In this document: positions 42,201-50,923 of the stretch, piece after piece
How the letters are laid out: every line of letters begins with the position of its first letter
Position numbering within the stretch: position 1 is the stretch's first letter
NCBI GenBank assembly: GCA_009731375.1
Contig: BJOX01000126.1
Coordinates: forward strand, 279,453 to 343,452
Direction of reading: 5' to 3'
Length of the DNA stretch: 64,000 nt
From: Paulinella micropora
Lineage: Eukaryota > Cercozoa > Imbricatea > Euglyphida
Notes under the pieces: generated by a model
The model's database searches: none
Told to the model about the DNA's origin: nothing
The model's input: only the letters and a program-made list of their open reading frames with translations
Position numbers and translations under genes: made by a program

Positions 42201-44325
42201 GGGGCGTCAGCAGCAGAAGCGGGAGTCGTATGTCCTGTTCGTCGATCTACGCAAGGCTTTCCCGTCTGTTTGGAGAGATGGCCTATTTGAGAGGCTCTGG
42301 AAGCTGGGTGTAAGGGGCAAGTTCTGGCGCACGCTACGCAGGTGCTACGAGCAGACTTCGTCGCAAGTGCTAGTTGATGGAGCACTCACCCCCGAAGTAC
42401 TGGAGGGTGTAGGCGTCCAACAGGGGTCCCCTCTCTCTCCCACACTCTTCAACGTCTTTATGGATGAGCTGTGTGATCGGCTGGCGAGTGCCCTCAAGAT
42501 CACGGATGTGAAGCGGCTGAACGACATCAAGGCACTTCTATACGCGGACGACGTGGCCCTCATCGCTCACAGTCGCACCGAGCTCCAGAAGATGGTCAAT
42601 GTTGTGGCCAAGTTCGCGGAAGATTACCGGCTGGAAGTCAACTTGAAGCCCGGCAAGACGGAAATCATGCCCATTTACACGTCGAGCAAGGCGAAACGAC
42701 CAAGTATCAGGGAGCGAGGTGAGCCCGTGGTGTGGTTTCGCGGCCAGAAGCTTTGTGTCACCAGTCAGTACAAGTACCTGGGAGTGGTTATCACCGACGA
42801 CCTGAAGTGGAAGGAGCAGGCCCTGCGGGCTACGCGTGTCACTGAAGTCGCCACCGCAGGTTGGTACTCTTTGTGGTGTGCAGGTGAGATACAAGCTAGG
42901 TATCGTCTCATGTGCTGGAATCAACTTGTGGGGGCCAAGCTGAAGTACGCCTTCGATGTCTGGCGTGCCCCCGTATCGCAGCTCACCAAGCTGGAGGCAG
43001 CAATGCTGCGCCCCATGAGGATGATTCTCGGCATCAGCCCTAAGACAAGCAAGTGGATTACACTCTTTCTGGCGCGCTCTTTGAGTGCGGAGCGTTTGCG
43101 GCGGGCGGCGCAACTGAAGTTCTATGGACGGCTGCGTGTTCTACCGGAGAAGCGATTTCCTGTCATCGCATCTCAAGTCAAATCCGACTGGACTGCGGAG
43201 GCCGAAGGCGCTATCAGGGACTCAATGGATCTACAACAAGGGCTTCAGGAGCTCCTAAATAGCTCAGAGAAGGACCTCGAGGGTTGGTGTTCGACTGTGG
43301 ACAAGTGGGCCCTTCAGCAGGACGTCAAGATGGTGCAGCAACTGATGTGGGACAAGCGAGAGGCAGGCAGCGATCTTACTGATGGCCTGCGAGTCATCCT
43401 AAGACAAGTCTTTGGAACTAAGGAGTTCCCAAGATGGGTAGCCCTTGATGATGCGCATTATAATCTGCTTCGGAGAAGGTTGCTCAGCTGCAACAACCGC
43501 CTTCGGTTGTACCGCAGCAAGTTGGTCAGTGGCATGTCCCCTCGCTGCTTCTGTTGTCATGATGATGTCAATGAGTCCCTTGCGCACTTCTTATGGGATT
43601 GCCCCATGCATGAGGGGAGACGTAAGCAGCTGTTGCTGAGTATGCAGAGGCTCGGTGGCATGGCTGTGGGGGGTGCTGAGGGGGATGGAGGGAGTGAGGA
43701 GGGTGGTGAGGTCGTAGGCGGTGAGGTTGTGGTGGAGGATGTGTTGCTTGGGCGGGAGCGGGAGGGCTCTGTGCGGCAGGGTTGGGATGATATGTCGCCT
43801 GTGGATCAATCACGATTGTTTTGTAAGCTTTTTCAGGGGAAGTCGCGCTTCCGCAGTAACTTTAGGCTTGCTGCGTTGTTAGGGGTTACAGCGTTGCGTC
43901 CCCCTCCAAAGTTGGATGTGTTGTTTGGATCATATGTGTCTGAGTGTTGGTCTGCTAGGGAGGGTAAAAGGGAGGAGCTTGGGGTGGAGGATGGGGGCGA
44001 GGAGGTGATTGACCTCACTGAGGTTCCATCAGCTTCTGTCCCACCCTCTCCCCCAAGTGACGTTGATGTTGCGCGGCGCGGCCGTCCGCGCAGTGTGGAC
44101 GTCCTGGCTAGAGAGAGGGGTTCGGGAGCGCAGCGTAGTGTCTCCGAGTTCTTCTCTTCAGCTAACACCCTCGCATCTAGCTCTTCATGCACTTCACAGC
44201 CCCCATCTGCCCCTGCTGTTGCTGTTGCTGCTATGTCTGTTTGGTGTTCTGACAATGCGTTGGGATCGGCTGACCCCGGTGACCCAATGGAGGCACATGT
44301 CCAGGATCTGGATCTGATGCTATAG
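39217..44325 (+). CDS. LINE polyprotein: RRM-like domain, AP endonuclease, reverse transcriptase, zinc-binding C-terminus
   Basis: Start ATG at 39217, stop TAG at 44323. Residues about 110-205: RRM-like nucleic-acid-binding region (NLIVWGLSERANLQEI), as in ORF1 proteins of L1-type LINEs. About 308-590: exonuclease/endonuclease/phosphatase fold that nicks target DNA, with the Asn of VASHNWQG, Glu of GAQEHRM, LDYICAS and DTDHKAVWAEL. About 890-1200: reverse transcriptase with LFVDLRKAFPSVW, VGVQQGSPLSPTLFN and LLYADDVALIAH (YADD near 42541). About 1441-1465: CFCCHDDVNESLAHFLWDC, the zf-RVT motif. The last 250 residues are Gly/Glu/Ser-rich and disordered. The single ORF combining an ORF1-like domain with EN and RT is notable. 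Clade is L1/Tx1-like at best guess. Confidence 0.92.
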   Translation: MASDIGRLLLSMDYKYAKHGATTVALMGQGRIAEDLDNPRGNASSTGSGPMSQDGRMRARVYDGIPEPRGEAILAAPHPSSPNLAHGSALQHKASGAIWQMAPPPRRYRRVDRYDKDGRNLIVWGLSERANLQEIASKMSGLGLVVPVMEWQGQRMSRHLELVYEDDDSRQTALQQLKHLKFFGRGVNVALGRRFRDRERVRRLIRIHLRGEAAVRKEEAATGYRVLPLHEECVDDVQVVSSELAADAPKCVSECADVHVVPLHSAASAVGDQPAQAPAEGGSTRAEAKRGRRVRKRAKKHRSKQFDTGFKLLVASHNWQGKTGYDNVGTAEWASFYKHEGWLVIGAQEHRMGKKQLSKCSLDGFRIFGKPAEVSEKNRCKGGVLFAVANFLGPYCNLVSAPVDHRQQVWLRIASGVTGAQDIYVGNGYFPQETQEEESSEAYAAWQAAIAFFGAKGLVVTVADANAKLGPACSRKEEGIVGQHGEVDDKGAPVRSENGKRLAAVLVATGLRNLSGFSCPVEGSYWWSRREQRGMGTGKHLLDYICASPGLASGAKFGVCEDDLDTDHKAVWAELTWSGQRRPKRAAKPYRSFRVDKLIGAGVSGNDHAAKQALDYLRDKFDDVFQHCLQKLGVHQLPELDLSGGADSQRVVDDVTERVAQSFRMAAHRVLGSRCIRPRFTNNWFDGELKELIQQRREAYAAYRRDESNAEARLNWLRLRKQIRKATRAKKSASFKQVQEEAVKCQREQSSKRFWLLAKRLGGARRTKVSAPVQREDGSLACTLPEKVARWEEFRKNSVKPRENPASAAVVVECCAEAGSLEWEEAEAKRQFHWNDRFRDEVARAMKEHEVGEDTCEELDKPFTQEEVLARQRALNNHKACGEDKVKNEMLKYGGAYINGYLTQYFNWIREAERTPKAWGKGIIVNIPKGGDPTDPDNWRDISIISCLGKLYLSLLATRLTLFVDGPDKLRPEQGGFRPGRRTTDQVFTLWQRLKGRQQQKRESYVLFVDLRKAFPSVWRDGLFERLWKLGVRGKFWRTLRRCYEQTSSQVLVDGALTPEVLEGVGVQQGSPLSPTLFNVFMDELCDRLASALKITDVKRLNDIKALLYADDVALIAHSRTELQKMVNVVAKFAEDYRLEVNLKPGKTEIMPIYTSSKAKRPSIRERGEPVVWFRGQKLCVTSQYKYLGVVITDDLKWKEQALRATRVTEVATAGWYSLWCAGEIQARYRLMCWNQLVGAKLKYAFDVWRAPVSQLTKLEAAMLRPMRMILGISPKTSKWITLFLARSLSAERLRRAAQLKFYGRLRVLPEKRFPVIASQVKSDWTAEAEGAIRDSMDLQQGLQELLNSSEKDLEGWCSTVDKWALQQDVKMVQQLMWDKREAGSDLTDGLRVILRQVFGTKEFPRWVALDDAHYNLLRRRLLSCNNRLRLYRSKLVSGMSPRCFCCHDDVNESLAHFLWDCPMHEGRRKQLLLSMQRLGGMAVGGAEGDGGSEEGGEVVGGEVVVEDVLLGREREGSVRQGWDDMSPVDQSRLFCKLFQGKSRFRSNFRLAALLGVTALRPPPKLDVLFGSYVSECWSAREGKREELGVEDGGEEVIDLTEVPSASVPPSPPSDVDVARRGRPRSVDVLARERGSGAQRSVSEFFSSANTLASSSSCTSQPPSAPAVAVAAMSVWCSDNALGSADPGDPMEAHVQDLDLML

Positions 44326-44337
44326 TCTGAGGAAGCC

Positions 44338-44339
<2 letters not shown>

Positions 44340-44377
<38 letters not shown>

Positions 44378-44378
44378 G
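44340..44378. repeat. (ATT)n tail of the LINE
   Basis: ATT units directly after AGTCTGAGGAAGCCT at the LINE 3' end. Confidence 0.95.
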
Positions 44379-44539
44379 CAAAAATTACTACGATGTATCT
44401 GCATTTCTACATATTTCTACTTTATTTAGTCTTGATAGCGTTGTCACGAAAAGACATACTCCACTGAATAATCTCCATGTCATCTGAGTTTATCTTTCGA
44501 CCGGTTGTAACTTTACTCTTGTACACAGCCTCGAGGTAC

Positions 44540-44551
44540 GATTTTCTTTTT

Positions 44552-44587
<36 letters not shown>

Positions 44588-44600
44588 CTTCTTCTTCTTT

Positions 44601-44639
<39 letters not shown>

Positions 44640-44665
44640 TTTCTTTTTTTTAAATTTTTTTTCCA
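44540..44665. repeat. (TC)n / (TTTC)n / (TTC)n low-complexity tract
   Basis: Pyrimidine-rich simple sequence in the intron downstream of the LINE. Confidence 0.9.
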
Positions 44666-45038
44666 GCTTGCGTAAGCAAAACTTGAATGAGATAACATTC
44701 AGGCAAATAGCAGAAGAGAATGAACAGTTTGTAGATTTGGGTATAGAACAATATATATTTGCATGCTGTCCGTAGAGTTGGACATAGAACAACATATATT
44801 TGCATGAGGTACATGCAAAGATAGACATCACTGCTTTGCCAACTTGACAAGCAAGGTTTGATTGTGATTGGAATTGTGACTGGGGCGGATTGCTAATAAT
44901 GTAGGAATATAGTAAGAAAAGTTCAAGTGCGGTATTGTTTTTCCCGTGTATTTATTTGGTTTTTGTGTCCTATTTTTTGTTTTGCATCGCTTCTTTCTTT
45001 CCTTCTTGCTTTCGTTCTTCTTTCTTTCTTGTGTGCAG

Positions 45039-45107
45039 CGACCCTGCGAAGGGCTGCAAGTACACACCCATCACCTGCGACGATTACAGCGTGTGCACCA
45101 AAGACAG
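45039..45107 (+). CDS. Cys-repeat exon 6
   Basis: First exon after the LINE-bearing intron. Acceptor GTGTGCAG; C completes the Cys codon opened at 38098, so the frame closes across the LINE insertion. Reads DPAKGCKYTPITCDDYSVC then TKD; ends AG|GTTACC, phase 2. Confidence 0.8.
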
Positions 45108-45315
45108 GTTACCACGAACTTTCCGCACAACAGCCATATTTGCAAATTACTCAACTGCAGATCAAAGAAATGACAACACCTCTTTGTTATTGCTACTTCT
45201 ACTACTACTGTCGTTATGTCATCATACTTACTTTTTGTTAGCATTACTTCTGATATGATTGTTTTATCAGTTTACTATCTGTCTATCAATCCTGTCTCTT
45301 CTGTTCTGAACATAG

Positions 45316-45404
45316 CTGCGATCCCCAGATCGGCTGCAAATACGATTTCCAGCAGTGCGACGACAAGAACGAGTGCACCACCGACTCTTGCAACCCGCTC
45401 ACCG
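45316..45404 (+). CDS. Cys-repeat exon 7
   Basis: Acceptor ACATAG; completes Ser, then CDPQIGCKYDFQQC and DDKNECTTDSCNPLT. From here the splice point moves to the Gly codon (G|GC) of the TGC motif, phase 1. Confidence 0.8.
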
Positions 45405-45425
45405 GTCTTGCTCTCTTTCTATTGC

Positions 45426-45456
<31 letters not shown>

Positions 45457-45578
45457 GTTATCATCATTATTACATACATGTGTACAGATATATGCATGTC
45501 TAAATTTGCACAAATATAAATAGGTATGCACGTAGTAAGACAGATGCCATTTTTCAGTCTGTGTGTTTATATTTGCAG

Positions 45579-45650
45579 GGTGTAAATATGATCCGATCGT
45601 GTGTGATGACTACAATATGTGCACGCAGGACTCCTGTGACCCTATAACTG
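45579..45650 (+). CDS. Cys-repeat exon 8 (72 bases)
   Basis: Acceptor TTTGCAG; GG completes Gly; reads CKYDPIVCDDYNMCTQDSC then DPIT; phase 1 to phase 1. Confidence 0.8.
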
Positions 45651-45761
45651 GTCCCTGCACACAAATCAAAACATAAAAGATGCACAAAGGCATATTAGCA
45701 TGTTTATGTATATGTTTTTACGGCTCTAGTGGTTCCTTTTCCCTATCGCTCTCATCCAACC

Positions 45762-45927
45762 NNNNNNNNNNNNNNNNNNNNNNNNNNNNNNNNNNNNNNN
45801 NNNNNNNNNNNNNNNNNNNNNNNNNNNNNNNNNNNNNNNNNNNNNNNNNNNNNNNNNNNNNNNNNNNNNNNNNNNNNNNNNNNNNNNNNNNNNNNNNNNN
45901 NNNNNNNNNNNNNNNNNNNNNNNNNNN
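45762..45927. other. Assembly gap (N) next to a C-run
   Basis: 166 N in the intron between Cys-repeat exons 8 and 9; a run of about 29 C residues follows. Confidence 0.95.
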
Positions 45928-46054
45928 CCCCCCCCCCCCCCCCCCCCCCCCCCCCCACAGACACACACACACAATGAAATCATAAAAATCCGAATACTAT
46001 GCCGTGGGCGGTTTGACTTTCCTTGGCACGGCCCTGACTGTTCTGCTTGCCTAG

Positions 46055-46094
46055 GGTGCGTGTACCAGCCGATTGTTTGCAATGACCAGAACAG
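46055..46094 (+). CDS. Cys-repeat exon 9 (40 bases)
   Basis: Acceptor CCTAG after an assembly gap in the intron. Reads CVYQPIVCNDQN and ends AG|GTCATA, phase 2, splitting an Arg codon. Confidence 0.75.
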
Positions 46095-46195
46095 GTCATA
46101 GATACATAAGCAACATCACCAGGACAGACAAATCAAACAAATTCCATAGTAAGCATAGGGTATAACGACGACGTACAAGGCCAAGACTGGATCAA

Positions 46196-46199
46196 TCTC

Positions 46200-46242
<43 letters not shown>

Positions 46243-46270
46243 CGCTCGCTCGCTCGCTTGCTCGCTCTGT
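46196..46270. repeat. (TC)n and (GCTC)n tract
   Basis: Pyrimidine-rich tract serving as the extended 3' splice region of Cys-repeat exon 10. Confidence 0.9.
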
Positions 46271-46281
46271 CTCATGGATAG

Positions 46282-46385
46282 GTGCACGACGGACTATTGC
46301 GACCCGAAGACGGGCTGTAAGTTCAGCCCACTGAGCTGCAACGATGGCAATATCTGCACCAGCGACAAGTGCGACCCCCTTCTCG
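46282..46385 (+). CDS. Cys-repeat exon 10
   Basis: Acceptor GGATAG after a (TC)n/(GCTC)n tract; G completes Arg; reads CTTDYCDPKTGCKFSPLSC then NDGNICTSDKCDPLL; phase 1 end. Confidence 0.8.
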
Positions 46386-46777
46386 GTATTATATATTATA
46401 TTCTATTATATTACATTGCATAATTGGACCCTATGTACCGCTATAATGTACTTACATCATTCAACAAAATTTGCCTCCTTGTATAATTTTTCCGTTTGTA
46501 TTTTTTATTTAAAGCTTTCGTTTAGACATCTGTCTGTGATAAGGTTAAATTCATTAAAGAATGATGAATATGCATTTACCTCTTCATTTATGTATATTGT
46601 GCGTATCTGACAGTTGCTTCGACAAGAAAATGATCTATATTATTTTCTTGTTAGAGTAACCGGGACGGATGTGCATTTCTAACAAATTCATGTGCATAAA
46701 GATAATCTATTCTTGTTCTTATTGTTGCTTCGGTACGTGTAGCGTGTATGCATTTCTTTCTGGCCGCGTGTACACAG

Positions 46778-46852
46778 GATGCTTGTATAGTCAAAGCGCC
46801 TGCAATGACAACAACATCTGCACGGCAGACACTTGCGACCCCCTCATGGGAG
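46778..46852 (+). CDS. Cys-repeat exon 11
   Basis: Acceptor CACAG; reads CLYSQSACNDNNICTADTC then DPLMG; 75 bases, three more than the standard unit. The extra codon gives M-G-G-C where other repeats have T-G-C. Confidence 0.8.
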
Positions 46853-46949
46853 GTCTCTTCTTTCCGTTTTGTTTTTTCTGCTGCTGCTTCTTTTGCTTCT
46901 CCTGACAAGCAACTGAAACGACTCTGTCCACGTGTTGGGATGTGCTCAG

Positions 46950-47021
46950 GCTGCGTGTTCATAGAGAATGCCTGTAATGACAATAACGTCTGCACCATCG
47001 ATAAGTGCGACCCCATCAGCG
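46950..47021 (+). CDS. Cys-repeat exon 12 (72 bases)
   Basis: Acceptor GCTCAG; reads CVFIENACNDNNVCTIDKC then DPIS; phase 1 to phase 1 with the Gly codon split at both ends. The intron before it is only 97 bases. Confidence 0.85.
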
Positions 47022-47242
47022 GTTTTCCTCTCTCCTTCTTACATCGATCGAAGGCAAGACTTATAGATTGATAGATGAGTCATTACACTATATAAATAAA
47101 TGCAAACAGATAAAGAAACCAAACCAAACAAAGTAAACAAAAAGAGAATAAACTAGCAAACCAAGAAAACAATAAACAAGATTGATTTTGATGATATCAT
47201 ATGTTGCTGTCTACTTATCTCTCCCCCTCTGGCCGTATTCAG

Positions 47243-47314
47243 GATGCAGCTTTACGCCAATTACCTGTAATGACAACAACAAGTGCACTTCCGACTCCTG
47301 TGACCCCATTCGAG
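47243..47314 (+). CDS. Cys-repeat exon 13 (72 bases)
   Basis: Acceptor ATTCAG; reads CSFTPITCNDNNKCTSDSC then DPIR; phase 1 to phase 1. Confidence 0.85.
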
Positions 47315-47704
47315 GTCAAGCAAATGACGCTCACACGACCGACACGTCAACAAAATAAAATGCATCAGCAGTACCCACCCACCCCCCCCCCTTTTTTTTT
47401 CCAATGTACTTGCATACGTAAATATTGCAACTCACCGCAGTTTCAACAACCTCATAGCCGCAGTCACCTTTCGTTCTCTTCTTTGGTATAGATTACGTCT
47501 GTAATGCAAAGCAAGCTCATCCGTGCGTAAAAGCAATTTTGCATGTATACCGAGGCGTCATTAACTGGACATTTACATGTTTGCATCGCGTCTGCAAATT
47601 TGTTCCCTTTCGGCCCATACCAGTTGGCTGCAGCTTGGGGCTGACTCATTGATGCGCCATCTCCTTGTATTTTTCTCCTGCGTTTGATCACACATTGCTG
47701 GCAG

Positions 47705-47776
47705 GATGTACGTTCACGCCAATTTCGTGCGGTGACATCAACAAGTGCACGTCTGATAGCTGCGACCCTCTCACAG
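47705..47776 (+). CDS. Cys-repeat exon 14 (72 bases)
   Basis: Acceptor TGGCAG; reads CTFTPISCGDINKCTSDSC then DPLT. Gly replaces the usual Asp/Asn after the first Cys. A degraded partial duplicate of an exon like this one lies 90 bases downstream. Confidence 0.85.
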
Positions 47777-47868
47777 GTAACAGATAGACAGGGAGATAGG
47801 TAGGTAGGTAGATAAATATAATTGTTATAATGATGGCTTTCTTCATTATCATTGCTATCGTTGTGTGG

Positions 47869-47918
47869 GTTGCACGTTTGCGCCGGTGACATCCTGATGA
47901 TGGCCATACAGATAATGA
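47869..47918 (+). pseudogene. Relic of a Cys-repeat exon
   Basis: Between exons 14 and 15. GTTGCACGTTTGCGCCGGTG matches the start of the flanking exons (exon 15 begins GTTGTACTTTCGCGGAGGTG). It is preceded by GG where the acceptor AG should be, is about 20 bases short internally, shifts frame in the ACATCCTGATGATGGC stretch, and ends ACAG followed by AT instead of GT. The intron after it repeats the ATAGACAGGGAGATAGG-like start of intron 14, so exon plus intron were duplicated and the exon then died. Confidence 0.65.
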
Positions 47919-47985
47919 GATAGGGAGATAGTAGATTATCGTTCTAATCGTTGTTTCTTTAATTGTAATTGCCATCGATGCGCAG

Positions 47986-48071
47986 GTTGTACTTTCGCGG
48001 AGGTGAAATGTGATGATGGCAATTCCTGCACTTCGGACCGCTGCGACCCCAACCTAGGCTGTGTGTTTGAG
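47986..48071 (+). CDS. Cys-repeat exon 15
   Basis: Acceptor GCGCAG; reads CTFAEVKCDDGNSCTSDRC then DPNLGCVFE. To keep the repeat length (six residues between Cys) the exon must end at GAG in phase 0, and the intron would begin GCATGT, a GC donor. Confidence 0.7.
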
Positions 48072-48296
48072 GCATGTCTCATGTTCCACCGCAATCGTGT
48101 TGCAAAGCATACCGGCATTTACATACTCGCTTTTCTTATTATGTGATCGTCTTTATCCAATATTATTATTGATATACTGTTATTTATTGTTACTATTATT
48201 CGTCGTCGTAGTAGTAGTAGTAGCATTCGTATTATCAGTATCATAATTGTTATCATTTCATGTCGACCAAGTATGATCCCCGTCTATGATGAATAG

Positions 48297-48354
48297 GAAA
48301 TAGTGTGCGACGACGGGAATGTGTGCACTGGTGACAGCTGCAACCCGACTATTG
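48297..48354 (+). CDS. Cys-repeat exon 16
   Basis: Acceptor GAATAG, phase 0; reads EIVCDDGNVCTGDSCNPTI, phase 1 end at G|GTCCTC. Confidence 0.75.
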
Positions 48355-48541
48355 GTCCTCCGTGCAGAACATGAGAGAGAGAGAGAGAGAGAGAGAATAA
48401 CTTATCAAGCGCGAGAGAGACACACAATACATAAGACGATCGAGACAACACAACACCCACGCATTTGTGACAAAATATGTTACATGTGCATGTGCGTATT
48501 TTATGTGCATCCTTTTATGAACTACAATGCAACCAGTGGAA

Positions 48542-48640
48542 TATGGTATTGTTATAAGTACATAGATGGGTAGGTAGGTAGGTAGATAGATAGATAGATA
48601 GATAGATGGATGGATGGACGGACGGAATAGACAGACCAAC
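48542..48640. repeat. (GGTA)n, (GATA)n and (GGAT)n tetranucleotide repeats
   Basis: Intronic tetramer arrays between Cys-repeat exons 16 and 17. Confidence 0.85.
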
Positions 48641-48977
48641 AGATGGGGCTCGATAGATACCACAACCTCGGTGCCTTCCGAGTCCACTGAATATTCTAAC
48701 CAAGCAGACGTATGAGAGAGAAAATGCATTAAGATTCTGAAGTATTTTAAGGAGAGCAAGAAGGAAATACATCGATAGATAGAAATAGATGGTGAAAAAG
48801 GTAGATAAATGGCGCCTTTTCATCAGGACATGTTTTTTATATATGCATGCAAAACATATGTATGTTGGCACTTTTCCGCGTTATATGTATGAATGGATTG
48901 ATTAACCTTTGAGGCTTTTAATTTAAACATTTCTTACTGCATTCTTTTTGCTGTGTCGGTATCGGGCGTTCGTTAAG

Positions 48978-49035
48978 GCTGCATCTTTGAGCCTTTGTTC
49001 TGTGACGACCAGAACCAATGCACCACGGATTCTTG
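48978..49035 (+). CDS. Cys-repeat exon 17
   Basis: Acceptor GTTAAG; reads CIFEPLFCDDQNQCTTDS; the donor splits TG|C (phase 2), so the exon border returns to the Cys codon. Confidence 0.8.
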
Positions 49036-49417
49036 GTCCCTGCTCTTTATGCTGCTCGCTTACTCACACGCTTGAGGATATTGACCATGTATGAAATCTC
49101 AGATCAGGCTTGCCTTCACGTTACCAGAACACTTGTCTTCACGTTACCAGAACACAAAACGACACCACAATCACACTTCACATGGGAGACTATGAGAAAT
49201 CTCCGTGATTTCAAGCATGCTTTGTGTCCCATTTTAGGAACGGCACTGCGTTTCCATGTTACCTTGCACCTTGACTTGAATTCCTGCCTATGTATTTCTA
49301 GCGCCCATGATAATTTACTTTGCGCTTCAACGCATAGATCCGACATGCATGTCATGTACATAAATCCATGTATGTCATTTGTATCTCGGAAGTTTGATAT
49401 CTGGTCTGCGTGTGTAG

Positions 49418-49525
49418 TGATCCGCTGAAAGGTTGCCAGTACAGCCCCCTCGGATGCAACGACAACAACAAGTGCACGACTGAAGAATGCATCCCAAGTG
49501 AAGGATGTGTTTACAACGATGTCAT
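49418..49525 (+). CDS. Cys-repeat exon 18
   Basis: Acceptor GTGTAG; T completes Cys; reads DPLKGCQYSPLGCNDNNKC, then TTEECIPSEGCVYNDV. The donor AT|GTAAGA is near-consensus; phase 2. An in-frame TAA lies across the donor and is removed by splicing. Confidence 0.8.
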
Positions 49526-49674
49526 GTAAGAAATGCACGCGCCAGGCGGAGAGAGAGAGAGAGGTTGAGGTATAAATTCAAGTGACGAAGCCTCCAAATT
49601 CAAAAGAGGGTCCTTGCGTGAGCTTCATGGCTTCAAAGCACAATAGTGCGGCATGTATGCGTTTGCACATTTAG

Positions 49675-49782
49675 TTGCAATGACTACAACCAGTGCACGG
49701 CAGATAGCTGCGACAAGACCAAGGGCTGCGTCTACAAGCCAATCAGTTGCGACGATAAAAACAAGTGCACCAAAGACTCTTG
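49675..49782 (+). CDS. Cys-repeat exon 19
   Basis: Acceptor ATTTAG; T completes Ile; reads CNDYNQCTADSCDKTKGC, then VYKPISCDDKNKCTKDS. Same length (108) and phases as exon 18. Confidence 0.8.
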
Positions 49783-50135
49783 GTTTTTCCTTTCTTCATT
49801 TCTAGTGAACTTTACCTTGCTTCTTTCTTCTGTCTGTCACGAGCAATTCGTTTGCTTTCGTTTGCAGAGTTGCTTTGTGCGGCCACCATAGCGTCTATGC
49901 TTGCATGTAGAACAAGTCTTATGTAGACCACCTTCCTGGATTCGTGAGTTTGTGAAAGTTCTTTCATGTTCTTTCCTTCATTTATTGCTCGTCTCTTCTC
50001 TTTCATACGCTCTCTTTTCCCCTCTGTGTGTGTCTCTCTCGTTGTTGCTGCTTCGATGTTGCGCTGTAATATTGATCTTATGCTTGAATGCGTGTCCGCC
50101 CTCACCCACATTTATACCATGGTGTGTCTGTGTAG

Positions 50136-50207
50136 CGATACGATCACAGGGTGTGTTAATAAGCCCTTCTTCTGCAATGACAACAACAAGTGCACTTCCG
50201 ACACGTG
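50136..50207 (+). CDS. Cys-repeat exon 20 (72 bases)
   Basis: Acceptor GTGTAG; reads DTITGCVNKPFFCNDNNKC then TSDT; phase 2 to phase 2. Confidence 0.85.
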
Positions 50208-50678
50208 GTTTACCTTGCTCCTCTTACTTTCCCTGCTTTGCGTCACTGTCTTCCGTGAATTTACTGTTTGGTTGCGCATCATTTAGCTTTATGTGAAATA
50301 ACGAAGGCTGAAAAAAGATGAAGCAGAGAGCACAGTAGAAAAGAGAAGCAAATATTCAAAAGGCAAGGCAACAAAGACACCTCTGAAGACTCAGATAATA
50401 AATAAAACGAGAATCAAGATTTCTGTTATGTTCTCTCTCATTATTTTAAAGCTTGACTGTGTAATCATGCCCGTTTCCATATACATGCAGTCATGCAGTT
50501 CCTGCAACAGGGGGAATGTGTTGCTCATTTGCCTCTTTTCTAACCATTCCTGAAGTCTGCTAGCATTTGTTGCGCTTTTTGTTTGTACTCTGTCTTTCGG
50601 TGTTTATTTGAGTAACTGAGCCCTTTTTTGTTTCGCTTTTCTCTTTCCATTTATATATTTATCTGCACATAGATGTAT

Positions 50679-50726
<48 letters not shown>

Positions 50727-50782
50727 GCCGATCTACTATCGCGTCGCACCCCGCATGCATACTGTTTGTGTCTGTATGACAG

Positions 50783-50854
50783 CGATCCTTTGGTTGGATG
50801 CACTTTCAAGCCTCTGTTCTGTGATGACCAGAACAAATGCACGCAAGACAAGTG
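50783..50854 (+). CDS. Cys-repeat exon 21 (72 bases)
   Basis: Acceptor GACAG; reads DPLVGCTFKPLFCDDQNKC then TQDK; phase 2 to phase 2. Followed by a poly-C tract, a 10-N gap and (TC)n in the intron. Confidence 0.85.
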
Positions 50855-50872
50855 GTTACGAATTCTCACTCT

Positions 50873-50904
<32 letters not shown>

Positions 50905-50913
50905 CTTCAAAAA

Positions 50914-50923
50914 NNNNNNNNNN
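50914..50923. other. Short assembly gap (10 N) between C-runs
   Basis: A run of about 29 C residues before and about 13 after. Confidence 0.95.

Larger units (their letters stand above)
38225..44378 (+). mobile_element. Full-length non-LTR retrotransposon (LINE) in a host intron
   Basis: About 6.15 kb: a 5' untranslated region of roughly 1 kb with a long hairpin, one 1,702-codon ORF, a very short 3' untranslated region and an (ATT)n tail at 44340-44378. It lies between Cys-repeat exons 5 and 6 in the same orientation as the host gene. Absence of stops and shifts points to recent insertion. (ATT)n on both sides suggests insertion into, or duplication of, an ATT microsatellite. Confidence 0.85.

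Noticed and set aside
48904-48920. Second TTAACC-type terminus pairing with 5686
   Set aside because: Same orientation and poor match; too far to form one element.
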